In this document: positions 16,638-25,107 of the stretch, in pieces
Layout of the letters: each line of letters opens with the position of its first letter
Numbering within the stretch: the first letter of the stretch is position 1
Origin: Bacillus pumilus
GTDB lineage: Bacteria > Bacillota > Bacilli > Bacillales > Bacillaceae
Assembly (NCBI RefSeq): GCF_038738535.1
Contig: NZ_CP046128.1
Location: forward strand, 1,302,001-1,366,000
DNA length: 64,000 bases
Direction of reading: 5' to 3'
Made by a program: the position numbers and the translations under genes
Notes under the pieces: model-generated
What the model saw: the letters and a program-made list of their open reading frames with translations, nothing else
Database searches by the model: none
What the model was told of the DNA's origin: nothing

Positions 16638-17519
16638 ATGCAGCTTCAGGAGTTACATATGCTTGTTGTGCTTAGTGAAGAATTGAATATGAGAAAGGCT
16701 TCGGAGCGGCTCTTTGTCTCTCAGCCTGCTTTATCCCAAAGATTGCAGACGATCGAAAAGGAGTGGGGAACCAAAATCTTTTTTCGTTCTCAGAAAGGGC
16801 TCACCGTGACTTCGGCAGGTGAACAGATCATTCAATTTGCAAAAGAGGTGACGGTTGAGCAAGATCGAGTGAGAGAACGAATCGATGAACTTGAAGGGGA
16901 AATTCACGGTACACTAAAGCTTGCGGTTGCATCCATTATTGGACAGCACTGGCTGCCGAAAGTGTTAAAGCGGTATGTCGAAAAATACCCAAATGCGAAG
17001 GTATCACTTGTGACCGGCTGGAGTAGTGAAATGCTCAAAAGCTTATACGAGGACCACGTGCACATTGGGATTATTCGCGGAAACCCTGATTGGAAGGGAA
17101 CAAAGGAATATTTGATGACAGATCATTTATATTTAGTCGATTCTGTCATCAAAGACGTGGACGAGTTAATCGAGACAGAACGCCCGTTTATTCAATTTAA
17201 AAGCGACAGCACGTATTATCAGGAAATCCAGCACTGGTGGCACCAAAAATTTAAAGTGTCTCCAAAGCAGACGATTCTAGTGGACCAGATTGAGACATGT
17301 AAACAAATGGCCTACCACGGCATCGGCTACGCCATTTTGCCTTCAGTCACCTTATATGACCACGAAAAAAGTGTTCATAAAACACCGCTTGTTGACGTGA
17401 ATGGAGAGCAAATCGGACGTGACACATGGCTGCTAGGCTATGAAGCTTCTTTTCAATTAAAACAGGTGCAAGCATTTGTCGGTGTGGTCAAAGAAATGCT
17501 TGAAAGTGATGCGGTGTAA
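16638..17519 (+). CDS. ccpC: LysR-type repressor CcpC of TCA-cycle genes
   Basis: A 293-residue LysR regulator: N-terminal winged helix-turn-helix (NMRKASERLFVSQPALSQRLQTIE) and a C-terminal co-inducer domain from about residue 90. CcpC represses citrate synthase and aconitase genes and responds to citrate. The ATG has GAGAAAGGGGACGCCC before it. The gene sits directly upstream of the iron-regulated ykuNOP genes as in B. subtilis, and a hairpin terminator separates them. Confidence 0.93.
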   Translation: MQLQELHMLVVLSEELNMRKASERLFVSQPALSQRLQTIEKEWGTKIFFRSQKGLTVTSAGEQIIQFAKEVTVEQDRVRERIDELEGEIHGTLKLAVASIIGQHWLPKVLKRYVEKYPNAKVSLVTGWSSEMLKSLYEDHVHIGIIRGNPDWKGTKEYLMTDHLYLVDSVIKDVDELIETERPFIQFKSDSTYYQEIQHWWHQKFKVSPKQTILVDQIETCKQMAYHGIGYAILPSVTLYDHEKSVHKTPLVDVNGEQIGRDTWLLGYEASFQLKQVQAFVGVVKEMLESDAV

Positions 17520-17551
17520 GTACCTTCTTGGAAGAGGAAGGTGCTTTTTTT
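17518..17551 (+). terminator. Terminator after ccpC
   Basis: AAGTACCTTC pairs with GAAGGTGCTT (one mismatch) and ends in a T run; the left arm begins inside the ccpC stop codon. Confidence 0.75.
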
Positions 17552-17568
17552 ATGAAATCATTTGACAA

Positions 17569-17620
17569 TGAAAATCATTATCATTTAAAGTGTACATATA
17601 ATAATTGAAAATGATTATCA
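17569..17620 (+). promoter_or_regulatory. Double Fur box upstream of ykuN
   Basis: Two 7-1-7 Fur boxes, TGAAAATCATTATCA (17569-17583) and TGAAAATGATTATCA (17606-17620), flank promoter-like elements (TTGACA at 17562 and TATAAT at 17597). The second box ends 22 bases before the ykuN ATG. The operon should be expressed in iron limitation. Confidence 0.9.
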
Positions 17621-17641
17621 TTTAGATGAGGTGACCGATAG

Positions 17642-18118
17642 ATGAAAGCACTAATTGCATTTGCGAGTATGTCTGGTAATACAGAAGATATGGCAGCAAT
17701 CATAAAGCAAACACTTGAAGGAAAAGGGATAGACACAGAGATGATGGAATTTGATGATACAAGCGCAGAGGACCTTTCTTCATACGATTATGTGTTCATC
17801 GGTTCTTATACATGGGGTGATGGTGATTTACCTTATGAAGCTGAGGACTTTTATGAAGAGGTCTCTACGCTTGAACTAAGTGACATCAAAGCAGCTGTGT
17901 TCGGATCTGGAGATTACAGCTACCCGAAGTTTTGTGAGGCTGTCCATACATTTCATAACATGCTCAAATCAACCGGGGCATCCGTATTTCCTGAGACATT
18001 GAAAATGGAGCTTGCGCCAGATACAGATGAGGATGTGGCGTGCTGTCAGGAATTTGCCACGAGCTTCTTAACTTGGGCCACTTTGTCTGAGAAACGAGTT
18101 GAAAATCATGTTTCATAA
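17642..18118 (+). CDS. ykuN: Short-chain flavodoxin YkuN
   Basis: A 158-residue flavodoxin. The phosphate loop is SMSGNTEDMA near residue 10, and the FMN-ring loops are [11 protein letters not shown] near 60 and GSGDYSYPKF near 90. It carries electrons in place of iron-sulphur ferredoxin when iron is short, for example to cytochrome P450 BioI, fatty-acid desaturase or nitric oxide synthase. GATGAGGTGACCGAT precedes the ATG. Two Fur boxes lie upstream; ykuO overlaps its end and ykuP, a second flavodoxin, follows. Confidence 0.95.
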   Translation: MKALIAFASMSGNTEDMAAIIKQTLEGKGIDTEMMEFDDTSAEDLSSYDYVFIGSYTWGDGDLPYEAEDFYEEVSTLELSDIKAAVFGSGDYSYPKFCEAVHTFHNMLKSTGASVFPETLKMELAPDTDEDVACCQEFATSFLTWATLSEKRVENHVS

Positions 18119-19001
18119 AGGAGCGACAGCTGTTGCTGCTTCTAAAAATGGTGGATACTTTGTCGCTGTAAAACGTGAAGGTATTTTTCACTACAGTGTG
18201 GAGAGCGGGTGGCAGCAGCTCTTTAAGCTCAAGCATAAAATTCATGCCATCAGCTATATCGGACCTTATTTATTCGGTGTTGGTGAAAATGGCACAGTGA
18301 TTAGATCAGGAGATGAAGGCAATACATGGGCGCTATCATCATTTCCAACAAATGCAGTCGTTTGGTCTATTACAGGACGCAAAGACGGGTTTGTGTGTGC
18401 ACATGGAAAACATAGTATTTATGTGTCAAATGATTTCGGGATTTCCTGGGAAATTATGAAGCCATTTGCTCATGTGAACCACCCGCCTGTTATTCGTTCT
18501 TTATGTGCTGCAGGTGATCACCTTTATATTGGAACACAGATTCATGAGGTTCACGGAGGAATATGGATGTATGACTTGGAGAGTGAGCAGGTTTTCCTCC
18601 TAAACAGAGAGGAGCACCGGATGACAGCTTCTATGCTGCTCTGTCAGGAACATCTTCTTGTTTGCGCATTAGGATCAAAAAAAGGAAAAAAGGGGTCTGT
18701 TCAAATTTTAGATTTACATACAAATATGCTGCATGATATTCAATCACAGGCCTTTGCTAGAGAGGAATCATTTTTGGATGTGTCAGAGGATAATGGCATT
18801 GTATATGTGACCACCTCACAAGACGAACACGGATTTTCTAAAGTGTATCAGCTTGATATTGAGCAAAAAGAGCTCAAATGGTTTGATACGATCAAAGGAC
18901 ACGGTTTTCGTGTAGCCAATCAAAATGAAAACTTTTTCTGTGCTGGTTTATATGAAAGCAAGTTTGTGAGGCCATATGAGGAGCCGGCATTGATTCATTG
19001 A
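18108..19001 (+). CDS. ykuO: YkuO, beta-propeller-like protein of unknown function
   Basis: About 297 residues made of repeating short beta-strand blocks with Asp/Asn-rich turns (SGDEGNTWALSSF, SNDFGISWEIM), the look of a BNR/WD-type propeller. No signal peptide is seen. Its place between two flavodoxins under Fur control suggests a part in iron limitation, but its role is unknown. The ATG at 18108 overlaps the ykuN stop, so translation is probably coupled; TTG at 18099 is an alternative. The site before it is weak, which also fits coupling. Confidence 0.8.
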   Translation: MFHKGATAVAASKNGGYFVAVKREGIFHYSVESGWQQLFKLKHKIHAISYIGPYLFGVGENGTVIRSGDEGNTWALSSFPTNAVVWSITGRKDGFVCAHGKHSIYVSNDFGISWEIMKPFAHVNHPPVIRSLCAAGDHLYIGTQIHEVHGGIWMYDLESEQVFLLNREEHRMTASMLLCQEHLLVCALGSKKGKKGSVQILDLHTNMLHDIQSQAFAREESFLDVSEDNGIVYVTTSQDEHGFSKVYQLDIEQKELKWFDTIKGHGFRVANQNENFFCAGLYESKFVRPYEEPALIH

Positions 19002-19017
19002 TAAGGAGGAAGAAAAA

Positions 19018-19476
19018 GTGACAGAAAAGGTTTTATTGGTGTATGCCACGATGTCTGGGAATACAGAAGCGATGGCAGATTTAATTGAAAAAGGAATAAC
19101 AGAAGCGGGAGCTAGCGTGGACCGGCATGAAGCGATGGATATTGATGCAGAGCTTCTCAATGATTACACGCACATTATGTTAGGTGCGTACACATGGGGA
19201 GATGGTGACCTTCCTGATGATTTTATTGATTTATATGAAGAAATGGAAGAGCTTGATTTAACGGGAAAAGCATTTGCTGTATTCGGTTCTGGGGATACAT
19301 CTTATGAGCATTTTTGCGGAGCTGTTGACCTAATCGAAGAAAAAGTGAAGGAACTTGGCGGTGACATTGTCTTGCCATCAGTCAAGATTGAGCTGAATCC
19401 AGAAGGAGAAGAAGAAGAGAAATTGATTTCTTTTGGCAAACAATTTGTTCATCTTCACCAGCAGGAAGCGGGGTAA
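19018..19476 (+). CDS. ykuP: Short-chain flavodoxin YkuP
   Basis: A 152-residue flavodoxin, paralog of YkuN, with [14 protein letters not shown] near residue 10, [12 protein letters not shown] near 60 and [13 protein letters not shown] near 90. The GTG start follows ATAAGGAGGAAGAAAAA, a strong site. It is the last gene of the Fur-controlled ykuNOP set. A terminator whose left arm lies in the end of the coding region closes the operon. Confidence 0.95.
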   Translation: MTEKVLLVYATMSGNTEAMADLIEKGITEAGASVDRHEAMDIDAELLNDYTHIMLGAYTWGDGDLPDDFIDLYEEMEELDLTGKAFAVFGSGDTSYEHFCGAVDLIEEKVKELGGDIVLPSVKIELNPEGEEEEKLISFGKQFVHLHQQEAG

Positions 19477-19500
19477 TCGGTCCCGCTTGTTTTATTTTCC
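19466..19500 (+). terminator. Terminator of the ykuNOP operon
   Basis: AAGCGGG (inside the last ykuP codons) pairs with CCCGCTT, followed by TGTTTTATTTT. Confidence 0.75.
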
Positions 19501-19522
19501 ATTGAAGAGTCAACTCTTTCAC

Positions 19523-19551
19523 TTGTCATTAAAACTCTCCTTTGGTACAGT
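19523..19551 (+). promoter_or_regulatory. Promoter of dapH
   Basis: TTGTCA (19523-19528) and TACAGT (19546-19551) are 17 bases apart and end 34 bases before the dapH start. Confidence 0.7.
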
Positions 19552-19585
19552 AATGAAGTATAAATTAAGAGGAGGACATACATAC

Positions 19586-20296
19586 ATGAAACAAATGGAC
19601 GCTAATGAAATTATTTCATTTATTCAAAATAGTACAAAATCAACACCTGTGAAAGTCTACATCAAAGGTGATTTAGAAGGTATTAAATTTGGTGAACATG
19701 CAAAAACGTTCATCACAGGAAACACTGGAGTTGTTTTCGGTGAGTGGAGCGAAATCCAAGAAGCGCTGGAAACGAACAAAGACAAAATTGAAGATGTTGT
19801 CGTGGAAAATGACCGCCGCAACTCTGCAATCCCGATGTTAGATTTAAAGAACATTAAAGCACGTATTGAGCCAGGTGCTATCATTCGTGACCAAGTAGAA
19901 ATCGGTGATAATGCAGTCATCATGATGGGAGCTTCTATTAATATCGGTTCTGTGATCGGTGAAGGTACGATGATTGACATGAACGTGGTGCTTGGTGGCC
20001 GTGCAACAGTAGGTAAGAACTGTCATATCGGTGCTGGGTCTGTTCTTGCAGGTGTCATTGAGCCGCCGTCTGCTAAACCAGTTGTTGTAGAAGATGATGT
20101 TGTCATCGGTGCGAACGCTGTAGTTCTAGAAGGTGTGACAATTGGTAAAGGTGCAGTCGTAGCAGCTGGTGCGATCGTTGTGAACGATGTGGAGCCTTAC
20201 ACAGTTGTAGCAGGTACACCTGCAAAGAAAATCAAAGACATTGATGAAAAAACAAAAGGTAAAACGGAAATCAAACAAGAACTGCGTCAGCTTTAA
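19586..20296 (+). CDS. dapH: Tetrahydrodipicolinate N-acetyltransferase
   Basis: A 236-residue left-handed beta-helix acyltransferase. From about residue 90 there are hexapeptide repeats ([53 protein letters not shown]). It acetylates tetrahydrodipicolinate in the acetylated branch of lysine and diaminopimelate synthesis. The ATG at 19586 follows AGAGGAGGACATACATAC and gives the family length; the frame is open further upstream but that part overlaps ykuP. dapL follows and carries out the deacetylation step. Confidence 0.96.
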   Translation: MKQMDANEIISFIQNSTKSTPVKVYIKGDLEGIKFGEHAKTFITGNTGVVFGEWSEIQEALETNKDKIEDVVVENDRRNSAIPMLDLKNIKARIEPGAIIRDQVEIGDNAVIMMGASINIGSVIGEGTMIDMNVVLGGRATVGKNCHIGAGSVLAGVIEPPSAKPVVVEDDVVIGANAVVLEGVTIGKGAVVAAGAIVVNDVEPYTVVAGTPAKKIKDIDEKTKGKTEIKQELRQL

Positions 20297-20322
20297 TTCA
20301 CATAATTCGCAGTTGAAGACAT

Positions 20323-20349
20323 AGACGTGGATGATATATATCCACGTCT
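20323..20349 (+). repeat. Hairpin between dapH and dapL
   Basis: AGACGTGGAT (20323-20332) and ATCCACGTCT (20340-20349) form a ten-base perfect stem with a seven-base loop. Only short T runs follow, so it is a partial terminator, a processing or stability element, or both, between two genes of one pathway. Confidence 0.6.
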
Positions 20350-20380
20350 TATTCGTATAGAGGAAAGGAAGCGAGTTCAC

Positions 20381-21511
20381 TTGTTAAATCGTGAGCAATT
20401 AATATCCATTCGAAGAGATTTACACCAAATCCCTGAGCTTGGTTTTAAGGAATTCAAAACACAAGCGTATCTCATCAAGCATCTTGGTGCTTATTCAAAA
20501 GATCGAGTTGAGATGGAAACGTGGCGCACTGGACTTTTTGTCAAAGTAAAGGGAACAAATCCTGAGCGCGTTTTTGCTTATCGTGCAGATATGGACGGCC
20601 TCTCTATTCCTGAGGAGACAGGGTATCCATTTCAATCAGTACATGAAGGGAACATGCACGCATGTGGACATGACCTTCATATGACCATCGCACTTGGAAT
20701 CATTGATCATTTCGTTCATGAGCCAATCAAAGAAGATCTATTATTTATTTTCCAGCCGGCAGAAGAAGGTCCAGGCGGAGCTGAACCGATGCTTACAAGC
20801 GATGTGCTGAAAAAGTGGACGCCAGACTTTATTACAGCGCTTCATATTGCACCTGAATATCCTGTCGGAACGATAGCCACAAAAACAGGGCTGTTATTTG
20901 CTAATACGAGTGAGCTTGTGATTGATCTTGAAGGAAAAGGCGGACACGCTGCTTACCCTCATTTAGCGAATGATATGGTTGTGGCTGCGAGTGCACTTGT
21001 AAATCAACTGCAATCGGTTATTTCTCGTAATGTGGATCCTCTTGATAGTGCGGTCATTACGATTGGCACAATTACCGGCGGAACGGCTCAAAATATCATT
21101 GCCCAGCATGCAAAGCTTGACGGCACTATTCGTACACTTTCACCAGAGTCTATGGATAAGGTGAGAAAGCGAATTGAAGCACTAGCAAAAGGGATTGAAA
21201 TTGGCTACGAATGCAAGGCAACCGTGCGATACCCTTCATCTTATTACGAAGTGGACAATTCAAAGGATCTGACAGAGGAATTTATGTCATATGTTGCCGG
21301 AGAAGGGCTTGCGAATGTGGTTGAATGCAGAGAAGCCATGACAGGAGAAGACTTTGGCTACATGTTGAAAAAATACCCTGGATTCATGTTTTGGTTAGGG
21401 GTCGATTCAGAATATGGCCTGCATCATGCAAAACTCATGCCTGATGAAAAAGCGATAGAAACAGCTGTAAACGTTATGACAGCTTATTTCAAAAAGCAAG
21501 CAGGTGAATGA
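20381..21511 (+). CDS. dapL: N-acetyldiaminopimelate deacetylase
   Basis: About 376 residues of the M20 zinc-peptidase family: ADMDGLSI (metal Asp), [15 protein letters not shown] (metal His), PAEEGPGG (catalytic and metal Glu), and ALHIAPE. The enzyme releases acetate from N-acetyl-LL-diaminopimelate, the step after the aminotransferase. The start is TTG at 20381, nine bases after AAAGGAAG; upstream codons in frame fall in the intergenic hairpin. The stop overlaps an ATGA, and the hairpin that hides the ykuS start begins two bases later. Confidence 0.93.
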   Translation: MLNREQLISIRRDLHQIPELGFKEFKTQAYLIKHLGAYSKDRVEMETWRTGLFVKVKGTNPERVFAYRADMDGLSIPEETGYPFQSVHEGNMHACGHDLHMTIALGIIDHFVHEPIKEDLLFIFQPAEEGPGGAEPMLTSDVLKKWTPDFITALHIAPEYPVGTIATKTGLLFANTSELVIDLEGKGGHAAYPHLANDMVVAASALVNQLQSVISRNVDPLDSAVITIGTITGGTAQNIIAQHAKLDGTIRTLSPESMDKVRKRIEALAKGIEIGYECKATVRYPSSYYEVDNSKDLTEEFMSYVAGEGLANVVECREAMTGEDFGYMLKKYPGFMFWLGVDSEYGLHHAKLMPDEKAIETAVNVMTAYFKKQAGE

Positions 21512-21512
21512 A

Positions 21513-21562
21513 TAATCAAGCTGCCTCCTGTACACCTTATGAACAGGAGGTGTTCTTGATTA
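21513..21562 (+). promoter_or_regulatory. Hairpin covering the ykuS ribosome-binding site and start
   Basis: Outer arms TAATCAAG (21513-21520) and CTTGATTA (21555-21562) and inner arms CCTCCTGT (21524-21531) and ACAGGAGG (21543-21550) form two stacked eight-base stems. The inner stem contains the whole AGGAGG and the outer one reaches the first base of the ykuS ATG. There is no T run, so it is not a terminator. A ribosome finishing dapL at 21511 would cover the left arm and free the site. Confidence 0.75.
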
Positions 21563-21804
21563 TGACAAGAATTGGTGTAGAACCATCTTTATCCGATGTA
21601 GAAGAACTACTGAAGCAAAAAGGGTATGACGTTGTACGCATTCAAAATGAGCAGCAAATGGATCAGTGTGACTGCTATGTGGTCACAGGGCTAGATTCAA
21701 ATGTTCTTGGCATTTCAGACACAACGACAAAAGCATCTGTGATTACTGCGTCAGGTATGACGGCTGATGAAATTTGTCAAGAAGTAGAACAGCGTGTTCA
21801 ATAA
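21562..21804 (+). CDS. ykuS: YkuS, UPF0180 small protein
   Basis: An 80-residue protein of the UPF0180 family (RIGVEPSLSDVEELLKQKGYDVVRI, CDCYVVTGLDSNVLGISDTTTKASVITASG). No function is known. The ATG at 21562 follows ACAGGAGGTG by nine bases and matches the family's length. An ATG at 21508 in the same frame would add 18 residues, has a poor site and is less likely. Its ribosome-binding site lies in a strong hairpin, so expression probably depends on translation of dapL. Confidence 0.88.
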   Translation: MTRIGVEPSLSDVEELLKQKGYDVVRIQNEQQMDQCDCYVVTGLDSNVLGISDTTTKASVITASGMTADEICQEVEQRVQ

Positions 21805-21814
21805 AACAAACAAG

Positions 21815-21850
21815 AAAAAGAACCGGTAGATTATAATCCCGGTTCTTTTT
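21815..21850. terminator. Bidirectional terminator between ykuS and ykuT
   Basis: AAAAAGAACCGG and CCGGTTCTTTTT form a twelve-base perfect stem between convergent genes; it overlaps the last ykuT codons. Confidence 0.9.
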
Positions 21851-22640
21851 GCTCTTTTTCTATATCGAGTACTTCTTTCATTTTTTTGCGCAAGATTCGT
21901 TCTACCCGCCATTGCTCCATTGTTTCGGTTTTAGCTATGATGCGCAGTACGAGTGAAGAGGAGCCGAACGCCTCCACGCCGACAACTTGAGGTCCTTCGA
22001 TAATTTGAGGGATTTCTTCCCGTACCTCATCACACGCAGCTTGAAGGGCTGTGATCATTTGATCCACATTCTCTTCTGGAGATAACTCGATATCAACGAG
22101 TGCCTGCATCGTCCCTCTTGAATGGTTGCTCACGTTCAATATACTTCGATTTGGGATAAAATGAAGGGTGCCGTCAAAGCTTCGAAGCTGAGTGGTTCTA
22201 AGTCCAATTTGTTCTACGATCCCATCAAAGCCAGCAACTGTTATATATTCTCCCACATCGAATTGTTTCTCTAATAATATAAAGAATCCTGTCACAATAT
22301 CACTCACTAGTCCTTGAGCGCCAAAACCGATCGCAAGCCCCACAACGCCTGCGCCAGCTAGCAAAGCGGTCGGGTTATAATGAAATAAGTCGAGGATCAT
22401 GACCACTAGAATAAAAATCAATATGTAGGCGAAAATATTTAACGTGAGACTTTGCAGCGTCTGAGCTCTTGATAAAGAGACGTCATGCTTTTCAGAGAAT
22501 GTGGAATAGGCACGCCTAATCATCTTGTTTCCGATGGCTCTGATGATAAAATAAATCGCAAAAATAACGATTAGTTTTAGCAAAATCATACTGCTATTGA
22601 GGATAATGGAAACCCAATCTACTTGTTCAAATGCTTTCAT
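21831..22640 (-). CDS. ykuT: Small-conductance mechanosensitive channel YkuT (MscS family)
   Basis: About 269 residues: three membrane helices, the third being the glycine/alanine-rich pore helix ([32 protein letters not shown]), then the beta domain ([31 protein letters not shown]) and a C-terminal domain. It opens under membrane tension to release solutes in osmotic downshock. I chose ATG 22640; TTG 22649 is in frame but too near AGAAAGG. Position next to ykuS and ahpA matches B. subtilis. Confidence 0.92.
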   Translation of the reverse strand: MKAFEQVDWVSIILNSSMILLKLIVIFAIYFIIRAIGNKMIRRAYSTFSEKHDVSLSRAQTLQSLTLNIFAYILIFILVVMILDLFHYNPTALLAGAGVVGLAIGFGAQGLVSDIVTGFFILLEKQFDVGEYITVAGFDGIVEQIGLRTTQLRSFDGTLHFIPNRSILNVSNHSRGTMQALVDIELSPEENVDQMITALQAACDEVREEIPQIIEGPQVVGVEAFGSSSLVLRIIAKTETMEQWRVERILRKKMKEVLDIEKEQKEPGL

Positions 22641-22776
22641 GTTCTTCAAAACCTTTCTATGTATGCTCTAATAGAGAAGCTAATCATTTGTTCCCTTATG
22701 CAAGACATGTTAAACTTTTGTTAAGTGGAGCAAGAGATTGTGACAAATCGTTAATTAAATTTATTATTAATTAATA

Positions 22777-22805
22777 TTGACTAAAAACCGCTTAAGTATT
22801 ATAAT
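22777..22805 (+). promoter_or_regulatory. Promoter of ahpA
   Basis: TTGACT (22777-22782) and TATAAT (22800-22805) are 17 bases apart, a near-consensus SigA promoter in very AT-rich DNA. No complete PerR box was found over it. Confidence 0.8.
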
Positions 22806-22827
22806 TGTAATTGTGAAGTTATTAACT

Positions 22828-22858
22828 AAATGAGAATTTCAACTTTTGATTCTCATTT
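22828..22858 (+). promoter_or_regulatory. Leader hairpin of ahpA
   Basis: AAATGAGAAT and ATTCTCATTT pair over ten bases around an eleven-base loop, about 15 bases after the expected transcription start. No T run follows. It may stabilise the mRNA or be a protein-binding dyad. Confidence 0.5.
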
Positions 22859-22912
22859 TATATACAGCTTAGAAGTCTGTATAAAGATATTATTTTTTGG
22901 AGGGATTTACAT

Positions 22913-23455
22913 ATGGCAGAGCGTTTTGTAGGAAAACAAGCTCCACGTTTTGAAATGGAAGCAGTACTTGCTAACAAGGAATTTGGTAAAGTGAGTTTAG
23001 AGGAAAACATGAAGAATGACAAATGGACAGTTCTTTTCTTCTATCCAATGGATTTCACATTTGTTTGCCCAACTGAAATTACAGCAATGAGCGATCGTTA
23101 TGATGAGTTCGAAGATTTAGATGCAGAAATCATTGGTGTATCTACTGATACAATCCATACGCATCTTGCTTGGATCAACACAGACCGTAAAGAAAATGGT
23201 CTAGGTGAATTGAAATATCCGCTAGCTGCTGACACAAACCACACAGTATCTAGAGAATACGGCGTTTTAATTGAAGAAGAAGGTATTGCACTTCGCGGTC
23301 TATTCATTATCAACCCAGAAGGCGAACTTCAATATCAAACAGTATTCCACAACAATATCGGTCGTGATGTAGATGAGACATTACGTGTTCTTCAAGCATT
23401 ACAAACTGGTGGACTTTGCCCAGCTAACTGGAAGCCTGGTCAAAAAACACTTTAA
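22913..23455 (+). CDS. ahpA: Two-cysteine peroxiredoxin AhpA (YkuU)
   Basis: A 180-residue typical 2-Cys peroxiredoxin with peroxidatic Cys52 in FYPMDFTFVCPTE and resolving Cys169 in GGLCPANW, plus GLFIINPEG. It reduces hydrogen peroxide and organic peroxides with thioredoxin-like partners; ykuV next to it encodes such a partner. B. subtilis AhpA (YkuU) was linked to peroxide protection in biofilms. The ATG follows TTGGAGGGATTTACAT. A terminator-like hairpin separates it from ykuV and may reduce read-through. Confidence 0.95.
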   Translation: MAERFVGKQAPRFEMEAVLANKEFGKVSLEENMKNDKWTVLFFYPMDFTFVCPTEITAMSDRYDEFEDLDAEIIGVSTDTIHTHLAWINTDRKENGLGELKYPLAADTNHTVSREYGVLIEEEGIALRGLFIINPEGELQYQTVFHNNIGRDVDETLRVLQALQTGGLCPANWKPGQKTL

Positions 23456-23473
23456 TTGATAGCTGAAGAAACA

Positions 23474-23503
23474 GGAGGGTCTAACTGATGTTAGACCTTT
23501 TTG
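23474..23503 (+). terminator. Hairpin terminator between ahpA and ahpT
   Basis: GGTCTAAC (23478-23485) and GTTAGACC (23490-23497) with loop TGAT, then TTTTTG. Flanking GAAAC and GTTTC can extend it. Partial termination would make more AhpA than AhpT. Confidence 0.75.
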
Positions 23504-23537
23504 TTTCGACACATACAATGGATGGAGGCGCTTCAAA

Positions 23538-23996
23538 ATGAAATTACGTCAACCAATGCCAGAACTAACTGGTGCAAAAGAATGGTTAAATGGAGAAGTA
23601 ACAAAAGAAGATCTAATTGGTGACAAACCAACATTGATTCATTTCTGGTCAGTCAGCTGTCATCTTTGTAAAGAGGCCATGCCTCAAGTCAATCAATTCC
23701 GTGATGAATACAAGGATCAACTAAACGTTGTAGCCGTTCATATGCCGCGTTCAGAGGATGACCTAGATCTAGATAAAATCAAAGAGGTTGCGAAAGAGCA
23801 TGAAATCACGCAGCCAATTTTTGTGGACAGTGATCATCACTTAACAGAAGCCTTTGAAAATGAATATGTACCAGCATATTATGTATTTGATAAAACAGGT
23901 GCTCTGCGCCACTTCCAAGCTGGCGGAAGCGGAATGAAAATGCTTGAGAAACGTGTCAATCGAGTGCTTTCTGAGTCTGAAAAGGCTGCAGAATAG
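23538..23996 (+). CDS. ahpT: Thioredoxin-like protein AhpT (YkuV)
   Basis: A 152-residue thiol-disulphide oxidoreductase of the TlpA/ResA group, with active-site Cys41-x2-Cys44 in FWSVSCHLCKEAMP and the cis-proline region YVPAYYVFDKTG. There is no signal peptide, so it works in the cytoplasm, probably as reductant for AhpA next door. ATGGAGGCGCTTCAAA precedes the ATG. A strong terminator follows. Confidence 0.93.
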   Translation: MKLRQPMPELTGAKEWLNGEVTKEDLIGDKPTLIHFWSVSCHLCKEAMPQVNQFRDEYKDQLNVVAVHMPRSEDDLDLDKIKEVAKEHEITQPIFVDSDHHLTEAFENEYVPAYYVFDKTGALRHFQAGGSGMKMLEKRVNRVLSESEKAAE

Positions 23997-24003
23997 GCTT
24001 TCC

Positions 24004-24026
24004 CCCATAAATGGGGGTTTTTTCAT
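24004..24026 (+). terminator. Terminator after ahpT
   Basis: CCCCCAT and ATGGGGG form a stem with a very small loop, followed by six T. Confidence 0.85.
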
Positions 24027-24477
24027 GGACAAAAATAGGCGACCTATTGCACGGAATGGACTTTTTATGTACGTGTCCTTCCTAAGAAAAGAGAAATTGA
24101 GGGAGTTTATTAAAAAATATTCCTGAAATAAAAAGGTATTAAGACCTATTTACATTTTTGTTTTGAAATGAAAATGTAAAGATTTTAACTTTTTACTATT
24201 CAGAACGTTTTTTCACAAAAGAAATTTCAGTTTGGTAAATAACGATGTAAATCAAGTAGTATAAGTGTTTATTCAAATTTTTTACAATATTTTAAAGTTT
24301 GTCAAAAGCCTTTAGTGGCAATGAAATGGATGCCGATTGTTCCTCTTTGGCAAAATTTTAGTTGAAAATACCTATCTGATAGCAAACTGTAAAATGATAA
24401 AAAAATAGTTGATAAAATTAGTTTTCTAATCTAATATTTACTATAGAATATTTTTTATATGATGAGGGGGAAATCCA
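24027..24477 (+). promoter_or_regulatory. Long AT-rich rok upstream region with promoter
   Basis: This 450-bp gap holds no supported gene. TTGATA (24409-24414) and TAATAT (24432-24437), 17 bases apart, form a likely rok promoter. The rest is very AT-rich, as expected for DNA bound by Rok itself and by AbrB, both known to repress rok in B. subtilis. Confidence 0.6.
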
Positions 24478-25059
24478 TTGTTTAATGAGAGGGAAGCGTT
24501 ACGATTACGATTGGAACAACTAAACGAAGCAGAAGTAAAGGTCATCCGTGAATATCAAATTGAGCGAGATGCGATTTATGCAAAATTAAGAGAATTAGAC
24601 CGTCAAGGAACAGGTCTAGTGTCAGATACAAAAAAAGAAGTGCGTACAGAAAGAAAGACGGATTCGCTGCCTGTATTAGCTGAACTGGCTGCACAAGAAA
24701 TGAGAAGCTACCAGCCGCCGGCACAATCACAATCAAATCCTGCATCATCTTTAGGAACAGGACAGCTAAACGGTGTACCTGTAGGTATTCCTGAAGGATC
24801 TACAAGACGCAGAAGAGGCACAGCCCGCCCTGGTTCAAAGGCAGCTAAGCTTCGTGAAGCTGCGATTAAAACGTTAAAGCGTCATAATGCGGCGATTAAA
24901 AGCTCTGAGCTTCAAAAAGAGATTGAAAAAGAGAGCGGTCTTGAAATTCCAAATATGACAACGTTTATGCAAAGCTTAATTAAAATGTATCCTGAAGTGA
25001 AAAAGCCATATCGCGGACAGTATATTTTAGAAGGCGACATTCAAACAGAAGACGAATAA
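24478..25059 (+). CDS. rok: Nucleoid-associated repressor Rok
   Basis: A 193-residue protein matching Rok from end to end. Residues 1-45 are the oligomerisation coiled coil (FNEREALRLRLEQLNEAEVK, IERDAIYAKLRELD), followed by a Pro/Gln-rich linker and a basic RRRRG stretch. The last 85 residues are the winged-helix DNA-binding domain (LKRHNAAIKSSELQKEIEKE through YRGQYILEGD). Rok silences AT-rich foreign DNA and represses comK and membrane/secreted-protein genes. The start is TTG after GAGGGGGAAATCCA. A second, shorter protein of the same build lies at 30291-30668. Confidence 0.96.
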   Translation: MFNEREALRLRLEQLNEAEVKVIREYQIERDAIYAKLRELDRQGTGLVSDTKKEVRTERKTDSLPVLAELAAQEMRSYQPPAQSQSNPASSLGTGQLNGVPVGIPEGSTRRRRGTARPGSKAAKLREAAIKTLKRHNAAIKSSELQKEIEKESGLEIPNMTTFMQSLIKMYPEVKKPYRGQYILEGDIQTEDE

Positions 25060-25066
25060 ATAAAAG

Positions 25067-25097
25067 AAACTGCTGACGTAAAAGCCAGCAGTTTTTT
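25067..25097. terminator. Bidirectional terminator between rok and yknT
   Basis: AAACTGCTG and CAGCAGTTT form a nine-base stem followed by six T; the reverse reading also has T-rich DNA (TTTCTTTTATTTATT). Confidence 0.85.
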
Positions 25098-25107
25098 ATT
25101 GCGAGAA

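Noticed and set aside
23944-24126. 60-codon forward frame after ahpT
   Set aside because: It begins inside ahpT in another frame and runs through the ahpT terminator.
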